From assembly GCA_011033025.1 (NCBI GenBank), contig WFMF01000079.1, forward strand, positions 372,001-436,000: a DNA stretch of 64,000 bases, written 5' to 3'. The stretch comes from Beroe forskalii (Eukaryota; Ctenophora; Nuda; Beroida; Beroidae). This document shows positions 22,535 through 33,785 of this stretch, in pieces (the stretch's first letter is position 1; each line of letters starts with the position of its first letter). The notes under the pieces are model-generated. The model worked only from the letters and a program-made list of their open reading frames with translations. It did not search any database and was not told the DNA's origin. The position numbers and the translations under genes are program-made.

Positions 22535-25093
22535 ATCGAATTGACTCGACTACTCGACTCGACTACTCGACTCGACTCGACTCGACTACTCGACTCGACT
22601 ACTCGACTCGACTACTCGACTCGACTACTCGACTCGACTACTCGACTCGACTACCCGACTCGACTACTCGACTCGACTCGACGACTCGACTCGACGACTC
22701 GACTACTCGACTCGACTCGACTACTCGACTCGACTCGACTACTCGACTCGACTACTCGACTCGACTACTCGACTCGACTACTCAACTCGACTACTCGACT
22801 CGACTACTCGACTCGACGACTCGACTCGACGACTCGACTCGACGACTCGACTCGACGACTCGACTCGACTCGACGACTCGACTCGACGACTCGACTCGAC
22901 GACTCGACTCGACGACTCGACTCGACGACTCGACTCGACTTGACTCGACGATTCGACTCGACGACTCGACGACTCGACTCGACGACTCGACTCGACGACT
23001 CGACTCGACGACTCAACTCGACGACTCGACGACTCAACTCGACGACTCAACTCGACGACTCGACTCGACTACTCGACTCGACTACTCGACTCGACTACTC
23101 GACTCGACTACTCGACTCGACTACTCGACTCGACTACTCGACTCGACTACTCGACTCGACTACTCGACTCGACTACTCGACTCGACTCGACTTCTCAAAT
23201 CGACTACACTACTCGACTACTCTCGACTCGACTACTCGACTCGACTACTCGACTCGACTACCTCGACTCGACTCGACTACTCGACTCGACTCGACGACTC
23301 GACGACTCGACGACTCGACGACTCGACGACTCGACGACTCGACGACTCGACGACTCGACTCGACTACTCGACTCGACTCGACGACTCGACTCGACGACTC
23401 GACTCGACGACTCGACTCGACTACTCGACTCGACTACTCGACTCGACTACTCGACTCGACTACTCGACTCGACTCGACGACTCGACTCGACTACTCGACT
23501 CGACGACTACTCGACGACTCGACTACTCGACGACTCGACTAAACTCGACTCGACGTGACGACTCGACGACCGACGACTCGACGACTCGACGACTCGACTA
23601 CTCGACTCGACGACTCGACTCGACGACTCGACTCGACGACTCGACGACTCGACGACTCGACGACTCGACGACTCGACTCGACGACTCGACTCGACGACTC
23701 GACTCGACGACTCGACTCGACGACTCGACTCGACGACTCGACTCGACGACTCGACTCGACGACTCGACTCGACGACTCGACGACTCGACTCGACGACTCG
23801 ACTCAACTCGACGACTCGACTCGACGACTCGACTCGACGACTCGATTCGACTCGACGACTTAGGACGACTCGACTCGACGACTCGACTCGACGACGACCT
23901 CGACGACTCGACGACTCGACTCGACGACTCGACTCGACGACTCGACTCGACGACTCGACTCGACGACTCGACTCGACGACTCGACTCGACGACTCGACTC
24001 GACTCGACGACTCGACGACTCGACGACTCGACTCGACGACTCGACTCGACGACTCGACTCGACGACTCGACTCGACGACGACTCGACGACTCGACTCGAC
24101 GACTCGACAACTCGACGACTCAACTCGACGACTCAACTCGACGACTCAACTCGACGACTCAACTCGACTCGACGACTCGACTTTGCTAAACACGTATATC
24201 CCTGTCTGCGTACACACCTATGCGGGCTTAGGAAGACTCGACTCGACGACTCGACTCGACGACTCGACTCGACGACTCGACTCGACGACTCGACTCGACG
24301 ACTCGACTCGACGACTCGACTCGACGACTCGACTCGACGACTCGACTCGACGACTCGACTCGACGACTCGACTCGACGACTCGACTCGACTCGACGACTC
24401 GACTCGACGACTCGACTCGACGACTCGACTCGACGACTCGACTCGACGACTCGACTCGACGACTCGACTCGACGACTCGACTCGACGACTGACTCGACGA
24501 TTCGACTCGACGATTCGACTCGACGACTCGACTCGACGACTCGACTCGACGACTCGACTCGACGACTCGACTCGACGACTCAACGACTCAACTCGACGAC
24601 TCAACTCGACGACTCAACTCGACGACTCAACTCGACGACTCAACTCGACGACTCAACTCGACTCGACGACTCGACTTTGCTAAACACGTATATCCCTGTC
24701 TGCGTACACACACCTATGCAGGCTTAGGAAGACTCGACTCGACGACTCGACTCGACGACTCGACTCGACGACTCGACTCGACGACTCGACTCGACGACTC
24801 GACTCGACGACTCGACTCGACGACTCGACTCGACGACTCGACTCGACGACTCGACTCGACGACTCGACGACTCGACGACGACTCGACTCGACGACTCGAC
24901 TCGACGACTCGACTCGACGACTCGACTCGACGACTCGACTCGACGACTCGACTCGACGACTCGACTCGACGACTCGACTCGACGACTCGACTCGACGACT
25001 CGACTCGACGACTCGACTCGACGACTCGACTCGACGACTCGACTCGACGACTTGACTCGACGATTCGACTCGACGACTCGACTCGACGACTCA
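22535..25093. repeat. CGACTCGACTCGACGACTCG satellite with a repeated 56-bp interruption
   Basis: Alternating ACTCG, ACG and TCGACT blocks for 2.5 kb. Because TAA/TAG/TGA rarely arise in these words, long virtual ORFs exist on both strands (up to 555 codons at 22522-24189, Arg-Leu-Asp-Ser-Thr repeats); they are not credible genes. The non-repetitive interruption TTTGCTAAACACGTATATCC...GGCTTAGGAAG occurs at 24181-24234 and again at 24674-24729, revealing a ~490-bp higher-order unit. Confidence 0.9.
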
Positions 25094-25099
25094 TACCTT

Positions 25100-26165
25100 T
25101 TTGAACTTTCTCGTTCTATTAAAAAATACAGGCAATGCCATTATTAACAGATATTTTCTGATCAGATGTAGATCAGATCAGAACAGCGACGCCACAAGGG
25201 CGCCACTGCAGCGGCACGGTAGCGCCACGGTGATGCCAAGGCAGTGCTATGGTGAAGCCACGAGGACGCTTATGCAGCGCCACGACGAAGCCACGAAGAC
25301 GCCATGGCTTCACAGTGGCACTGCCGTGGCGTCACTGTGGCACTGCCGTGTCGTCACCATGGCACTGCCGTGTCGTCACCGTGGCACTGCCGTGTCGTCA
25401 CCGTGGCAACTGGCACTGCCGTGTCGTCACCGTGACACTGCCGTGTCATCACTAAGGTTTTTCTTTCCTGGATGCGCTGGTGGCAGACATCCTAGAACAA
25501 GCTTTTTTCTGGATTTTGAAACTTTGTCTTTAATTTCGAAATCCGAGGAGTTTTTGGAAAAAAATGGGGTAGGGGCTGGTGAAATTTTGGGCCTGCAATG
25601 TCCAAGATTGGCCTGTGATGTCTCTAATGGACATGTTTTGTCTCAAACGGGTCTGTGTGGGCCTTTTTATGTCTCAAATTTGGGCCTGTGATGTATCAAT
25701 TAATGGTCATACATTGTCACAAATCGGCCTGTGAGGTCTCAAATGGATCTTGTATTATCTCAAATGGGCCTGTGATGTCTCAAACGGGTCTGTTTTTGTG
25801 ATCAAGTTTCTGCTAAAAAGTGGGTCTTTGGTGGAAAAAAGTGGGCCTGAACGACGAATTAAAAACCCAGCATCCTAGGGTGGGCCTGTGGCTACCTGAA
25901 AAGAAAAACCGTAGTCATCACCATGGCACTGCCGTGTCATCACCGTGGCACTGCTGTGTCGTCACCGTGACACTGCCGTGTCGTCATCGTGGCCCTGCTG
26001 TGTCGTCACTGTGGCACTGCCGTGTCGTCACCGTGGCACAGCCGTGTCTTGATCACCATGGCACTGCCATGGTGTCACCGTGGCGTAACTGTGGCACTGC
26101 GGTGGCGCTGCAGTGGCGTCGCTGTTCCATGTTCTGATCTATGCCCTAATAATCTGTTAAGTTAT
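25100..26165. repeat. Nested foldback with GCACTGCCGTGTCGTCACC repeats
   Basis: CAGCGACGCCAC and GCGCCACTGCAGC (~25183-25213) reappear inverted as GCGCTGCAGTGGCGTCGCTG (~26105-26124), with ATTAACAGAT and ATCTGTTAA further out. Tandem units of GTGGCACTGCCGTGTCGTCA lie at 25315-25450 and 25920-26060; between them (25580-25870) is an unrelated array of GGGCCTGTGATGTCTCAAAT units. ORFs in it (25101-25691, 25820-26137) are repeat-derived. Confidence 0.7.
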
Positions 26166-26944
26166 CATTTTTGAACTTCGAGATGAACTGCATAATATGA
26201 ACTGCATTGAACTGCGTTGAACTGCGTTGAACTCCGTTGAACTGCGTTGAACTCCGTTGAACTGGAGTTCACGAGATGAACTTTCTAGTTCATATGAATT
26301 CAAGGCGAACTGGGGTTCATATGAGTTCATATGAATTCATATGCATCTCAGTTCACTAAATTTTGGTGAACTAGTTCATCAGCGTTTAATGAATTCATAT
26401 GAATTCATATGAAGTTCATATGAAGTTCATATGAACTTGGTAGAGTTCATATGAAGTTCATATGAATTCATGTGAAGTTCACATGAAGTTCACTCATTTT
26501 GAAATTTATTGAACTGGAAAACGCATTCATATGAACTCATATGAACTCATATGAATTCATATGAAGTGCGCGGTGACTTCATATGAACTGCAGTTCACCT
26601 GGTATATACTTATATAGCCGAAATTTGTGATTTTATTGAGATCAACTGTGCTAACTTGAAGATAAAGAGAAGGATTACCAAGATTGAAGATTCAGATATT
26701 GTAAATTCGTCTGGTACCGGGACAAAATTTCATCTCTTACTTTCCTCGGCACAATTGCCGAACTTAAATTGCTCATTGTCAGTTGTCAACTGCTTAAAGA
26801 AAAATGTTAATTTGATTGAAACCCAATCAAAATTTGATGGAGATTTCCAAGATAATCGATAAACATTCATGCACCTCTTGTCATTGACAAGTTTGATGAA
26901 ATTAAAGAATGATGAAATTTTTGAAAAGGAATCAATTTCAACGT

Positions 26945-27031
26945 TAGGATGGACAGAGCATTGAACCGGAATACCTGTAAGCTAGCGGCTGCAGTGCACA
27001 CTGAACAGTATGCCACTACACCAAGCTATAT
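26945..27031 (-). ncRNA. tRNA-like pol III promoter, possible SINE head
   Basis: On the minus strand, TAGCTTGGTGTAGTGGCATA matches a tRNA A-box region, and about 50 bases later CCGGTTCAATGC matches a B-box. Spacing fits a tRNA or tRNA-derived SINE. I could not draw a full cloverleaf with a discriminator and acceptor stem, so a SINE head or degenerate tRNA is more likely than a functional tRNA. It ends next to the Helitron-like start at 27041. 26630-26944 upstream shows no supported gene; an ORF at 26656-26862 has no domain. Confidence 0.4.
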
Positions 27032-27040
27032 TGGCGCGCA

Positions 27041-28336
27041 TCTTATATATAATTTGGTAAGAGTGTATGGATTTTGTGTCGGCGTGTGTGTGGATTATTG
27101 TGTCGGCATCATAGATTAGAATGGGAAAACCGTGTGTATGGGCACTGTGTCGGCGTGTGTGTGGATTTGTGTCGGCATGCACGTGCAGATAGTGGGAAAT
27201 GCTTGCGTTGCTATGGTAACATGAGAAGTGAGTGAATTTCATTTCTTGCTTTGTTGGTTTTGTTACGCTACTCCCCTGGAGAGCATAACTTTGGTTCTGA
27301 TTCGAATTTTTCGATGCGGTAAAAATTTTTCATAAGTTTGAACTGTATTGTTTGAAAATTGCGCTGAGTTCGTAAAGTAGTGCTACTATTACGTTAGTGA
27401 TTTGAGCTGTCGAGATGTTGCTTTTAAATGTTGATGCTTTTAAATTTGTAGTTCTTGATGCATGTAGGAATATTTAGGACGACAGTTATTGGAAGTTTAG
27501 GAAGTTATTACAAAAAATCTCTGAGCAGCAGAGTTCAACCGATGAAATAAATTCGCATCGAACGAATATCCGTACGTTATACGTCTCGACGTGTTTCAAA
27601 ATTAATGAGAGGTTCACTAAGTTCGATTCAGGACACTTCACGTAAACGTAAGGGAAAACAAAATTGCTGAACTAACGAAATGAACGGAATACGAAACGCG
27701 CGCGCATTTAATCTTGCGCGCGCAGAAACTCTGCGCGCAAACTGCAAAGTTATTTCAGGTCAAGTCACAAACTTGCGCGGCGTAAAATTATGAATTTTAT
27801 TTTTCGTGCTTAGTCTGAGCGCGCACTACGCAAGGCCTAAAATTAATCCTAATTCATTTCCATCTCTTTATTCAGTATACAAATGAAGGAAAAATAATAA
27901 TTCACGGTAAGATCAGTCAAACAAATTTGCGTTAGTTATAGTGTTGCCCTACCCAAGCGCGCGGCGCAACTTTCGCCGTTCCTCATTTGACATCAACATT
28001 AATAACCTTTGCGCCATCAGACAACGCACTACGGCACTTCGGAACGGCGTCACTTAATTAGTGCGGTTTGGGAAAAAGTTCCTAGTGAACGACAATTTCG
28101 TGAATTTTGCGTTTTTCGAATTCGTTTTATACATATTTCGGTTCTCAATTCCATATCGATTATCGTTTTCGATCTCAAGTCATAAAAACCGCACTAATAA
28201 AGTGCACCGATCTTAAAGTGCGCGCCAATTACGTGATGCCGTTCTTAGGTGTACTAAGGTATCTTCTTACTTAAGTTGGTTTTTGGTAAGAATTCGTGAA
28301 CGAGGCGGCGCGCCCAAGGCCCAACGGGCCTGCTAG
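27041..28336 (+). mobile_element. Non-autonomous Helitron-like element, copy 1
   Basis: Begins TCTTATATATAATTTGG after an A (27040) and ends CTAG at 28333-28336, preceded by the hairpin AGGCCCAACGGGCCT. TC start, CTRR end, 3' hairpin and insertion between A and T are Helitron hallmarks. Internal TGTGTCGGCGTGTGTGTGGA repeats (27073-27175) and GCGCGC-rich segments (27690-27735). The hairpin touches CTAG directly instead of lying about 10 bases upstream, which is atypical. No Rep/helicase ORF, so it would need an autonomous partner. Confidence 0.65.
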
Positions 28337-29319
28337 TCTTATATATAATTTGGTAAGAGTGTATGGATTTTGTGTCGGCGTGTGTGTGGATTATTGTGTC
28401 GGCATCATAGATTAGAATGGGAAAACCGTGTGTATGGACACTGTGTCGGCGTGTGTGTGGATTTGTGTCGGCATGCACGTGGAGATAGTGGGAAATGCTT
28501 GCGTTGCTATGGTAACATGTATAGTGTGTGAATATCATTTCTTGCTTTGCTGATTTTGTTACGCTACTCCCCTGAACAACTTTGGTTCTGATTCGAATGT
28601 AGGAATATTTACGACGACAGTTATTGGAAGGTTAGGAAGTTATTACAAAAACTCTCTGAGCAGCAGAGTTCAACCGATGAAATAAATTCGTATCGAACGA
28701 ATATCCGTACGTTATACGTATCGACGTGTTTCAAAATTAATGAGGGATTCACTCAGTTCGATTCAGAACACTTCACGTAAACGTAAGGGAAAACAAAATT
28801 GCTTAAATAACGAAATGAACGAAATACGAAACGCGCGCGCATTTAATCTTGCGCGCAGAAACTCTGCGCGCGAACTGCAAAGTTATTTCAGGTCAATTCA
28901 CAAACTTGCGAGTTGCGCGGCGTAAAATTATGAATTTGATTTTTCGCGCTTAGTCTGAGCGCGCACCACGCAAGGCCTAAAATTAATCTTTAATCATTTC
29001 CATTTCTTACGTAGCTGTATTCAGTATACAAATGAAGGAAAAATAATAATTCACGGTAAGATCAGTCAAACAAATTTGCGTTAGTCAAAGTGTTACACTA
29101 CCCAAACGCGCGGCGCAACTTTCGTCGTTACTCATTAACATTTGACAATTGACATAAACATTAACCTTTGCGCCATCAGACAACGCACTACGGCAACTTC
29201 ATTTCCTATCGACCTATCTTCATACTTACTGGTTTTTGGTAAGAATTCGTGAACGAGGCGGCGCGTAGCGCCGCGCCGCCGAGTGAGCATTGTAATAGCA
29301 GGCCCAACGGGCCTGCTAG
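28337..29319 (+). mobile_element. Non-autonomous Helitron-like element, copy 2, fused head-to-tail
   Basis: Begins TCTTATATATAATTTGG at the base immediately after copy 1's CTAG, and ends with hairpin GCAGGCCCAACGGGCCTGC running into CTAG (29316-29319), followed by T. It is ~310 bp shorter than copy 1, lacking parts of the interior (27295-27460 and 28050-28230 of copy 1), but has an extra hairpin, GGCGGCGCGTAGCGCCGC, before the end. Zero-spacer tandem arrangement fits rolling-circle transposition with missed termination. ORFs overlapping the 3' end have no domain. Confidence 0.65.
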
Positions 29320-29570
29320 TGATATTATAAAGGAGCAGCTGATCGAAAAAGTGACATACATACCACCGCATACGACCAAATTTGGTCGCGCGCAGCACAC
29401 CACCTGTTTCAGATTTAACAGTACGCGTAAAGGTAGTACGTATACACACAACCCCCACAAAACACGATCTCTGCTAACCTTTTCTCAATGCCTTTTTGTA
29501 AAACAAAAACGCGATTGGGAACAGGAAAAAATTAGCGGATAATAAATTAATTTAAAAAAGTTTGATCAGA

Positions 29571-31985
29571 TACATACCTTTCTCAAAATCAGTGAGGCAG
29601 ACTACATACATAGCTCAATATCAGTGAGGTGGACTGCAGCATACCTTTCTCAATATCAGTGAGGTGGACTACATACCTTTCTCAATATCAGTGAGGTGGA
29701 CTACATACATTTCTCAATATCAGTGAGGCAGACTACATACCTTTCTCAATATCAGTGAGGCGGACTGCATACATTTCTCAATATCAGTGAGGTGGACTAC
29801 TTACCTTTTTCAATATCAGTGAGGTGGACTGCATACCTTTCTCAATATCAGTGAAGCGGACTGCATACCTTTCTCAACATCAGTGAGGTGGACTGCATAC
29901 CTTTCTCAATATAGCAATATCAGTGAGGTGGACTGCATACATTTCTCAATATCAGTGAGGCGGACTACATACCTTTCTCAATATCAGTGAGGCGGACTAC
30001 TTACCTTTTTCAATATCAGTGAAGCGGACTGCATACCTTTCTCAATATCAGTGAGGTGGACTGCATACCTTTCTCAATATCAGTGAGGTGGACTGCATAC
30101 TTTTTTTCAATATCAGTGAGGTGGACTGCATACCTTTTCTCAATATCAGTGAGGCGGACTACATACCTTTCTCACTCAATATCAGTGAGGTGGACTGCAT
30201 ACCTTTCCTCAATATCAGTGAGGTGGACTGCATACCTTTCTCAATATCAGTGAGGTGGACTGCATACCTTTCTCAATATCAGTGAGGTGGACTGCATACC
30301 TTTCTCAATATCAGTGAGGTGGACTGCATACCTTTCTCAATATCAGTGAGGTGGACTGCATACCTTTCTCAATATCAGTGAGGCGGACTACTTACCTTTT
30401 TCAATATCAGTGAGGTGGACTGCATACCTTTCTCAATATCATACTTTCTCAATATCAGTGAGGTGGACTGCATACCTTTCTCAATATCAGTGAGGTGGAC
30501 TGCATACCTTTCTCAATATCAGTGAGGCGGACTACTTACCTTTTTCAATATCAGTGAGGCGGACTACATACCTTTCTCAATATCAGTGAGGTGGACTGCA
30601 TACCTTTCTCAATATCAGTGAGGTGGACTACTTACCTTTTTCAATATCAGTGAGGCGGACTACATACCTTTCTCAATATCAGTGAGGTGGACTGCATACC
30701 TTTCTCAATATCAGTGAGGTGGACTACATACCTTTCTCAATATCAGTGAGGTGGACTGCATACCTTTCTCAATATCAGTAGTGAGGTGGACCTTTCTCAA
30801 TATCAGTGAGGCGGACTACATACCTTTCTCAATATCAGTGAGGTGGACTGCATACCTTTCTCAATATCAGTGAGGTGGACTGCATACCTTTCTCAATATC
30901 AGTGAGGTGGACTACATACCTTTCTCAATATCAGTGAGGTGGACTGCATACCTTTCTCAATATCAGTGAGGTGGACTGCATACCTTTTCAATATCAGTGA
31001 GGTGGACTGCATACCTTTCTCAATATCAGTGAGGTGGACTGCATACCTTTCTCAATATCAGTGAGGTGGACTACATACCTTTCTCAATATCAGTGAGGTG
31101 GACTGCATACCTTTCTCAATATCAGTGAGGCGGACTACTTACCTTTTTCAATATCAGTGAAGCGGACTGCATACCTTTCTCAATATCAGTGAGGTGGACT
31201 GCATACCTTTCTCAATATAGCAATATCAGTGAGGTGGACTGCATACATTTCTCAATATCAGTGAGGCGGACTACATACCTTTCTCAATATCAGTGAGGTG
31301 GACTGCATACCTTTCTCAATATCAGTGAGGTGGACTACATACCTTTCTCAATATCAGTGAGGCGGACTGCATACCTTTCTCAATATCAGTGAGGTGGACT
31401 ACATACCTTTCTCAATATCAGTGAGGTGGACTGCATACCTTTCTCAATATCAGTGAGGTGGACTGCATACCTTTTTCAATATCAGTGAGGTGGACTGCAG
31501 CATACCTTTCTCAATATCAGTGAGGTGGACTACATACCTTTCTCAATATCAGTGAGGTGGACTGCATACCTTTCTCAATATCAGTGAGGTGGACTACATA
31601 CCTTTTTCAATATCAGTGAGGTGGACTGCATACCTTTCTCAATATCAGTGAGGTGGACTGCATACCTTTCTCAATATCAGTGAGGTGGACTGCATACCTT
31701 TCTCAATATCAGTGAGGTGGACTACATACCTTTCTCAATATCAGTGAGGTGGACTGCATACCTTTCTCAATATCAGTGAGGTGGACTGCATACCTTTCTC
31801 AATATCAGTGAGGTGGACTACATACCTTTCTCAATATCAGTGAGGTGGACTACATACATTTCTCAATATCAGTGAGGTGGACTACATACCTTTCTCAATA
31901 TCAGTGAGGTGGACTACATACCTTTCTCAATATCAGTGAGGTGGACTGCATACCTTTCTCAATATCAGTGAGGTGGACTGCATAC
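29571..31985 (-). repeat. 32-bp minisatellite made of an exon edge and its splice donor (~76 copies)
   Basis: Period 32 (for example GAGGTGG at 31874 and 31906). On the minus strand each unit reads TCACTGATATTGAGAAAG followed by GTATGCAGTCCACC, that is, a copy of the last bases of the adjacent exon (31986-32168) followed by its GT donor. Variants change GTGG/GCGG, GCATAC/ACATAC/ACTTAC, and a few units are shortened or interrupted (29900-29930, 30430-30450, 30775-30795). All units keep one orientation. Because 32 is not a multiple of 3, open frames across units (30056-30285, plus strand) are fortuitous. 29320-29570 between Helitron and array shows nothing. Confidence 0.9.
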
Positions 31986-32168
31986 CTTTCTCAATATCGG
32001 TGAGGTGGAGTAAGTTATCCCCGCCCCCAGCACTCAGCATCTGGCAACTGTCCAAGAAGTGAATGTCCCTCACGGTTCCCTTGTGGAAGGAAAACTCCCG
32101 GTCCGTTCCCGTGCTTATGCAGTTGTCAGCGTCGAACCCAACAGCCACTATCGTCTTATCGTTGGAAC
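31986..32168 (-). CDS. WD40-repeat exon, probable WDR47 orthologue
   Basis: 183-bp internal exon, phase 1 at both ends: acceptor CTCCAG before GTTCCAACGATAAGACG, donor GAAAG before GTATGC. It encodes SNDKTIVAVGFDAD, then REFSFHKGTVRDIHFL and MLSAGGGDNLLHLTDIEK, with the Gly-Ser-Asn-Asp-Lys and VRDIHF/SAGGGDN signatures of adjacent WD40 blades. The pattern matches what I recall of the C-terminal WD40 domain of WDR47 (a microtubule-associated neuronal protein in vertebrates); other WD40 proteins cannot be excluded. No other exon of this gene was recognised; the 2.4-kb array occupies the start of the downstream intron. Unspliced read-through meets a stop at 31933-31935, inside the second unit. 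Confidence 0.65.
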
Positions 32169-33785
32169 CTGGAGAGGTAAATAACATCAAAATCACTGGT
32201 GGAGCTGGATGAAAATAAATCCAAAAAGCACAAAATTTCCACAATGCACCTAACAAGGATGTACATGTTAGGGTACCGTTGTCGGTCAATTGCCATGATA
32301 CTATGTGAGTATCTAATTGCCGACTTTCCCAAGTGATCCATGTTTCCATTATTCAAGACACAGTGCGAAACTCTTGTACGAGCTTACGGTGGTTACCTAA
32401 TTGCATGGATTCCGCGAAGCTTACATGCTTCAATTCAGATAAGTTTAACATAACTAACATTCTACGCTTGGTCGGTCATTAGAATTAAGGATGATCTTCA
32501 ACAATGCAAGCTCGAGCAATTTGGCAATTTGCAAATTGTTACTATTGTTCACCTCAGTAGAATGGCAGACTTCCATCCGCCATCTCTCGAGAGATTTATA
32601 TCATCGTTATGATAAACGAGATACGAGGACAATTTGGCCTTAATAAGAGTTTAATTATATTGTTGGATTCACGGCTCTCTTAACACTAGCATCTCGAGAA
32701 TTACAATTCTCCGACAACTCCCACCCGCAATTATCCTACAAGCGTACGCTACGCTGATTGGCGGAACACTGATTGCAAATGGACCAATCAGAGAGAGGCA
32801 CGCTCGCACGTCGTCTTGGAGCAGAAGCAGGGTATAGGGAGGAGACGAATTTATTAGATTACTTCTTATATTTTACAATTTGGAAAAGTCATATCTCTAG
32901 TTTATCTTCTCCACTATACTAAAACCATAACATACAGCAATGTCAGAAACAAGGAAACTCAAAATATTGGATCTCAGTCACTTTAACGTCAAATAATCGA
33001 CCTTTTCCCCGTTTAAATCTCCAAGACAATTTGGTGCCTCGGTTTGAACGGAAAAAAAAGCGAATCCATTTTATGATTTATCAATTTTCCATAATTCACA
33101 ACAGTATTATTTCGACATTCTGGAACGTTAACAGTTATTTCGTGACCGTTTCAATAATCATCTTTATACTCTCTAAACATCATCGTAGGATTGTCGCAGT
33201 ATTCTCACATTGTGGTCTGATGAATGAATGAATGAATAAAATTTTTACAGCACAATAACATGATATAGGTATACAATGATGGTCATTGTAAAAACACAAA
33301 GGAACACTATCAGCCTTTCAGCAAAAACATGATTGAGGTGGGATTGCTTATAGTTCCTTGCGCTTCGTCATGCTGTTATAAGAGTACTGATTTTTCAGAG
33401 GCTTTTTTATGATTCAGGTAAATCGAGTCAAAGTAGCGTTAACCTGATTAATGGGACCGCGTGCAGCTCTTTAAAGCGAGCTCCAGGCGCTTTATTTTCA
33501 TTTCTACGAGAGTAGGTCCTAGTTAATCCTCACTAATACTTTATCACGGAAACTTACGACGAATTCCGTCAATTTGGAGGCAACTTTTGAACAAGACCAA
33601 ACGTAAGTTTCATTTCCGCACACTACAGATTTTTTCTAAATTTCCAAGTTCATATATTTGATTTTCAAATTTTCAGGAAAGTATCATACATAACTAAAAG
33701 GTTGTTAGTTGTTACTCGTATTATGATTAATGATTGCCTACCAAGTTATCATTCTCGTGATTTCTCAACTTCCCCAGGTTACCAT
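32169..33785. other. Intron/intergenic DNA without a recognised gene
   Basis: Between the WD40 exon (minus strand) and the SRCR gene (plus strand). A GAATGAATGAATGAATAAAA run at 33223-33242 resembles a non-LTR tail. No other repeat or exon was supported. Confidence 0.4.

Larger units (their letters stand above)
21887..26627. mobile_element. Second large foldback (AGGTGAACTGCAGTTCATATG ends)
   Basis: Left arm 21887-22320 and right arm 26165-26627 are inverted copies: GCTATATACCAGGTGAACTG at the left, CAGTTCACCTGGTAT at the right. Arms are built of palindromic words (TTCATATGAA, GAATTCATATGAATTC) and of GTTGAACTGC tandem units (22200-22270 and 26195-26265). Inside lie the CGACTC satellite (22535-25093) and a nested foldback with GTGGCACTGCCGTGTCGTC repeats (25100-26165). 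22321-22534 is unique, without a gene. No transposase. 21300-21886 outside the arm contains a 26-bp duplication (ACACCTGCCATGTTCTGTTT) at 21547-21605 and no supported gene. Confidence 0.7.

Noticed and set aside
22522-24189. 555-codon ORF of Arg-Leu-Asp-Ser-Thr repeats
   Set aside because: The CGACTC satellite lacks stop codons in several frames on both strands; no start context, domain or codon signal.
25101-25691. 196-codon ORF
   Set aside because: Built across the GTGGCACTGCCGTGTCGTC repeats; no domain and low complexity.
33702-33785. Upstream extension of SRCR exon 1 to 33702
   Set aside because: The signal peptide begins naturally at MMTLVHLK (33786); the upstream part is not hydrophobic or conserved-looking.
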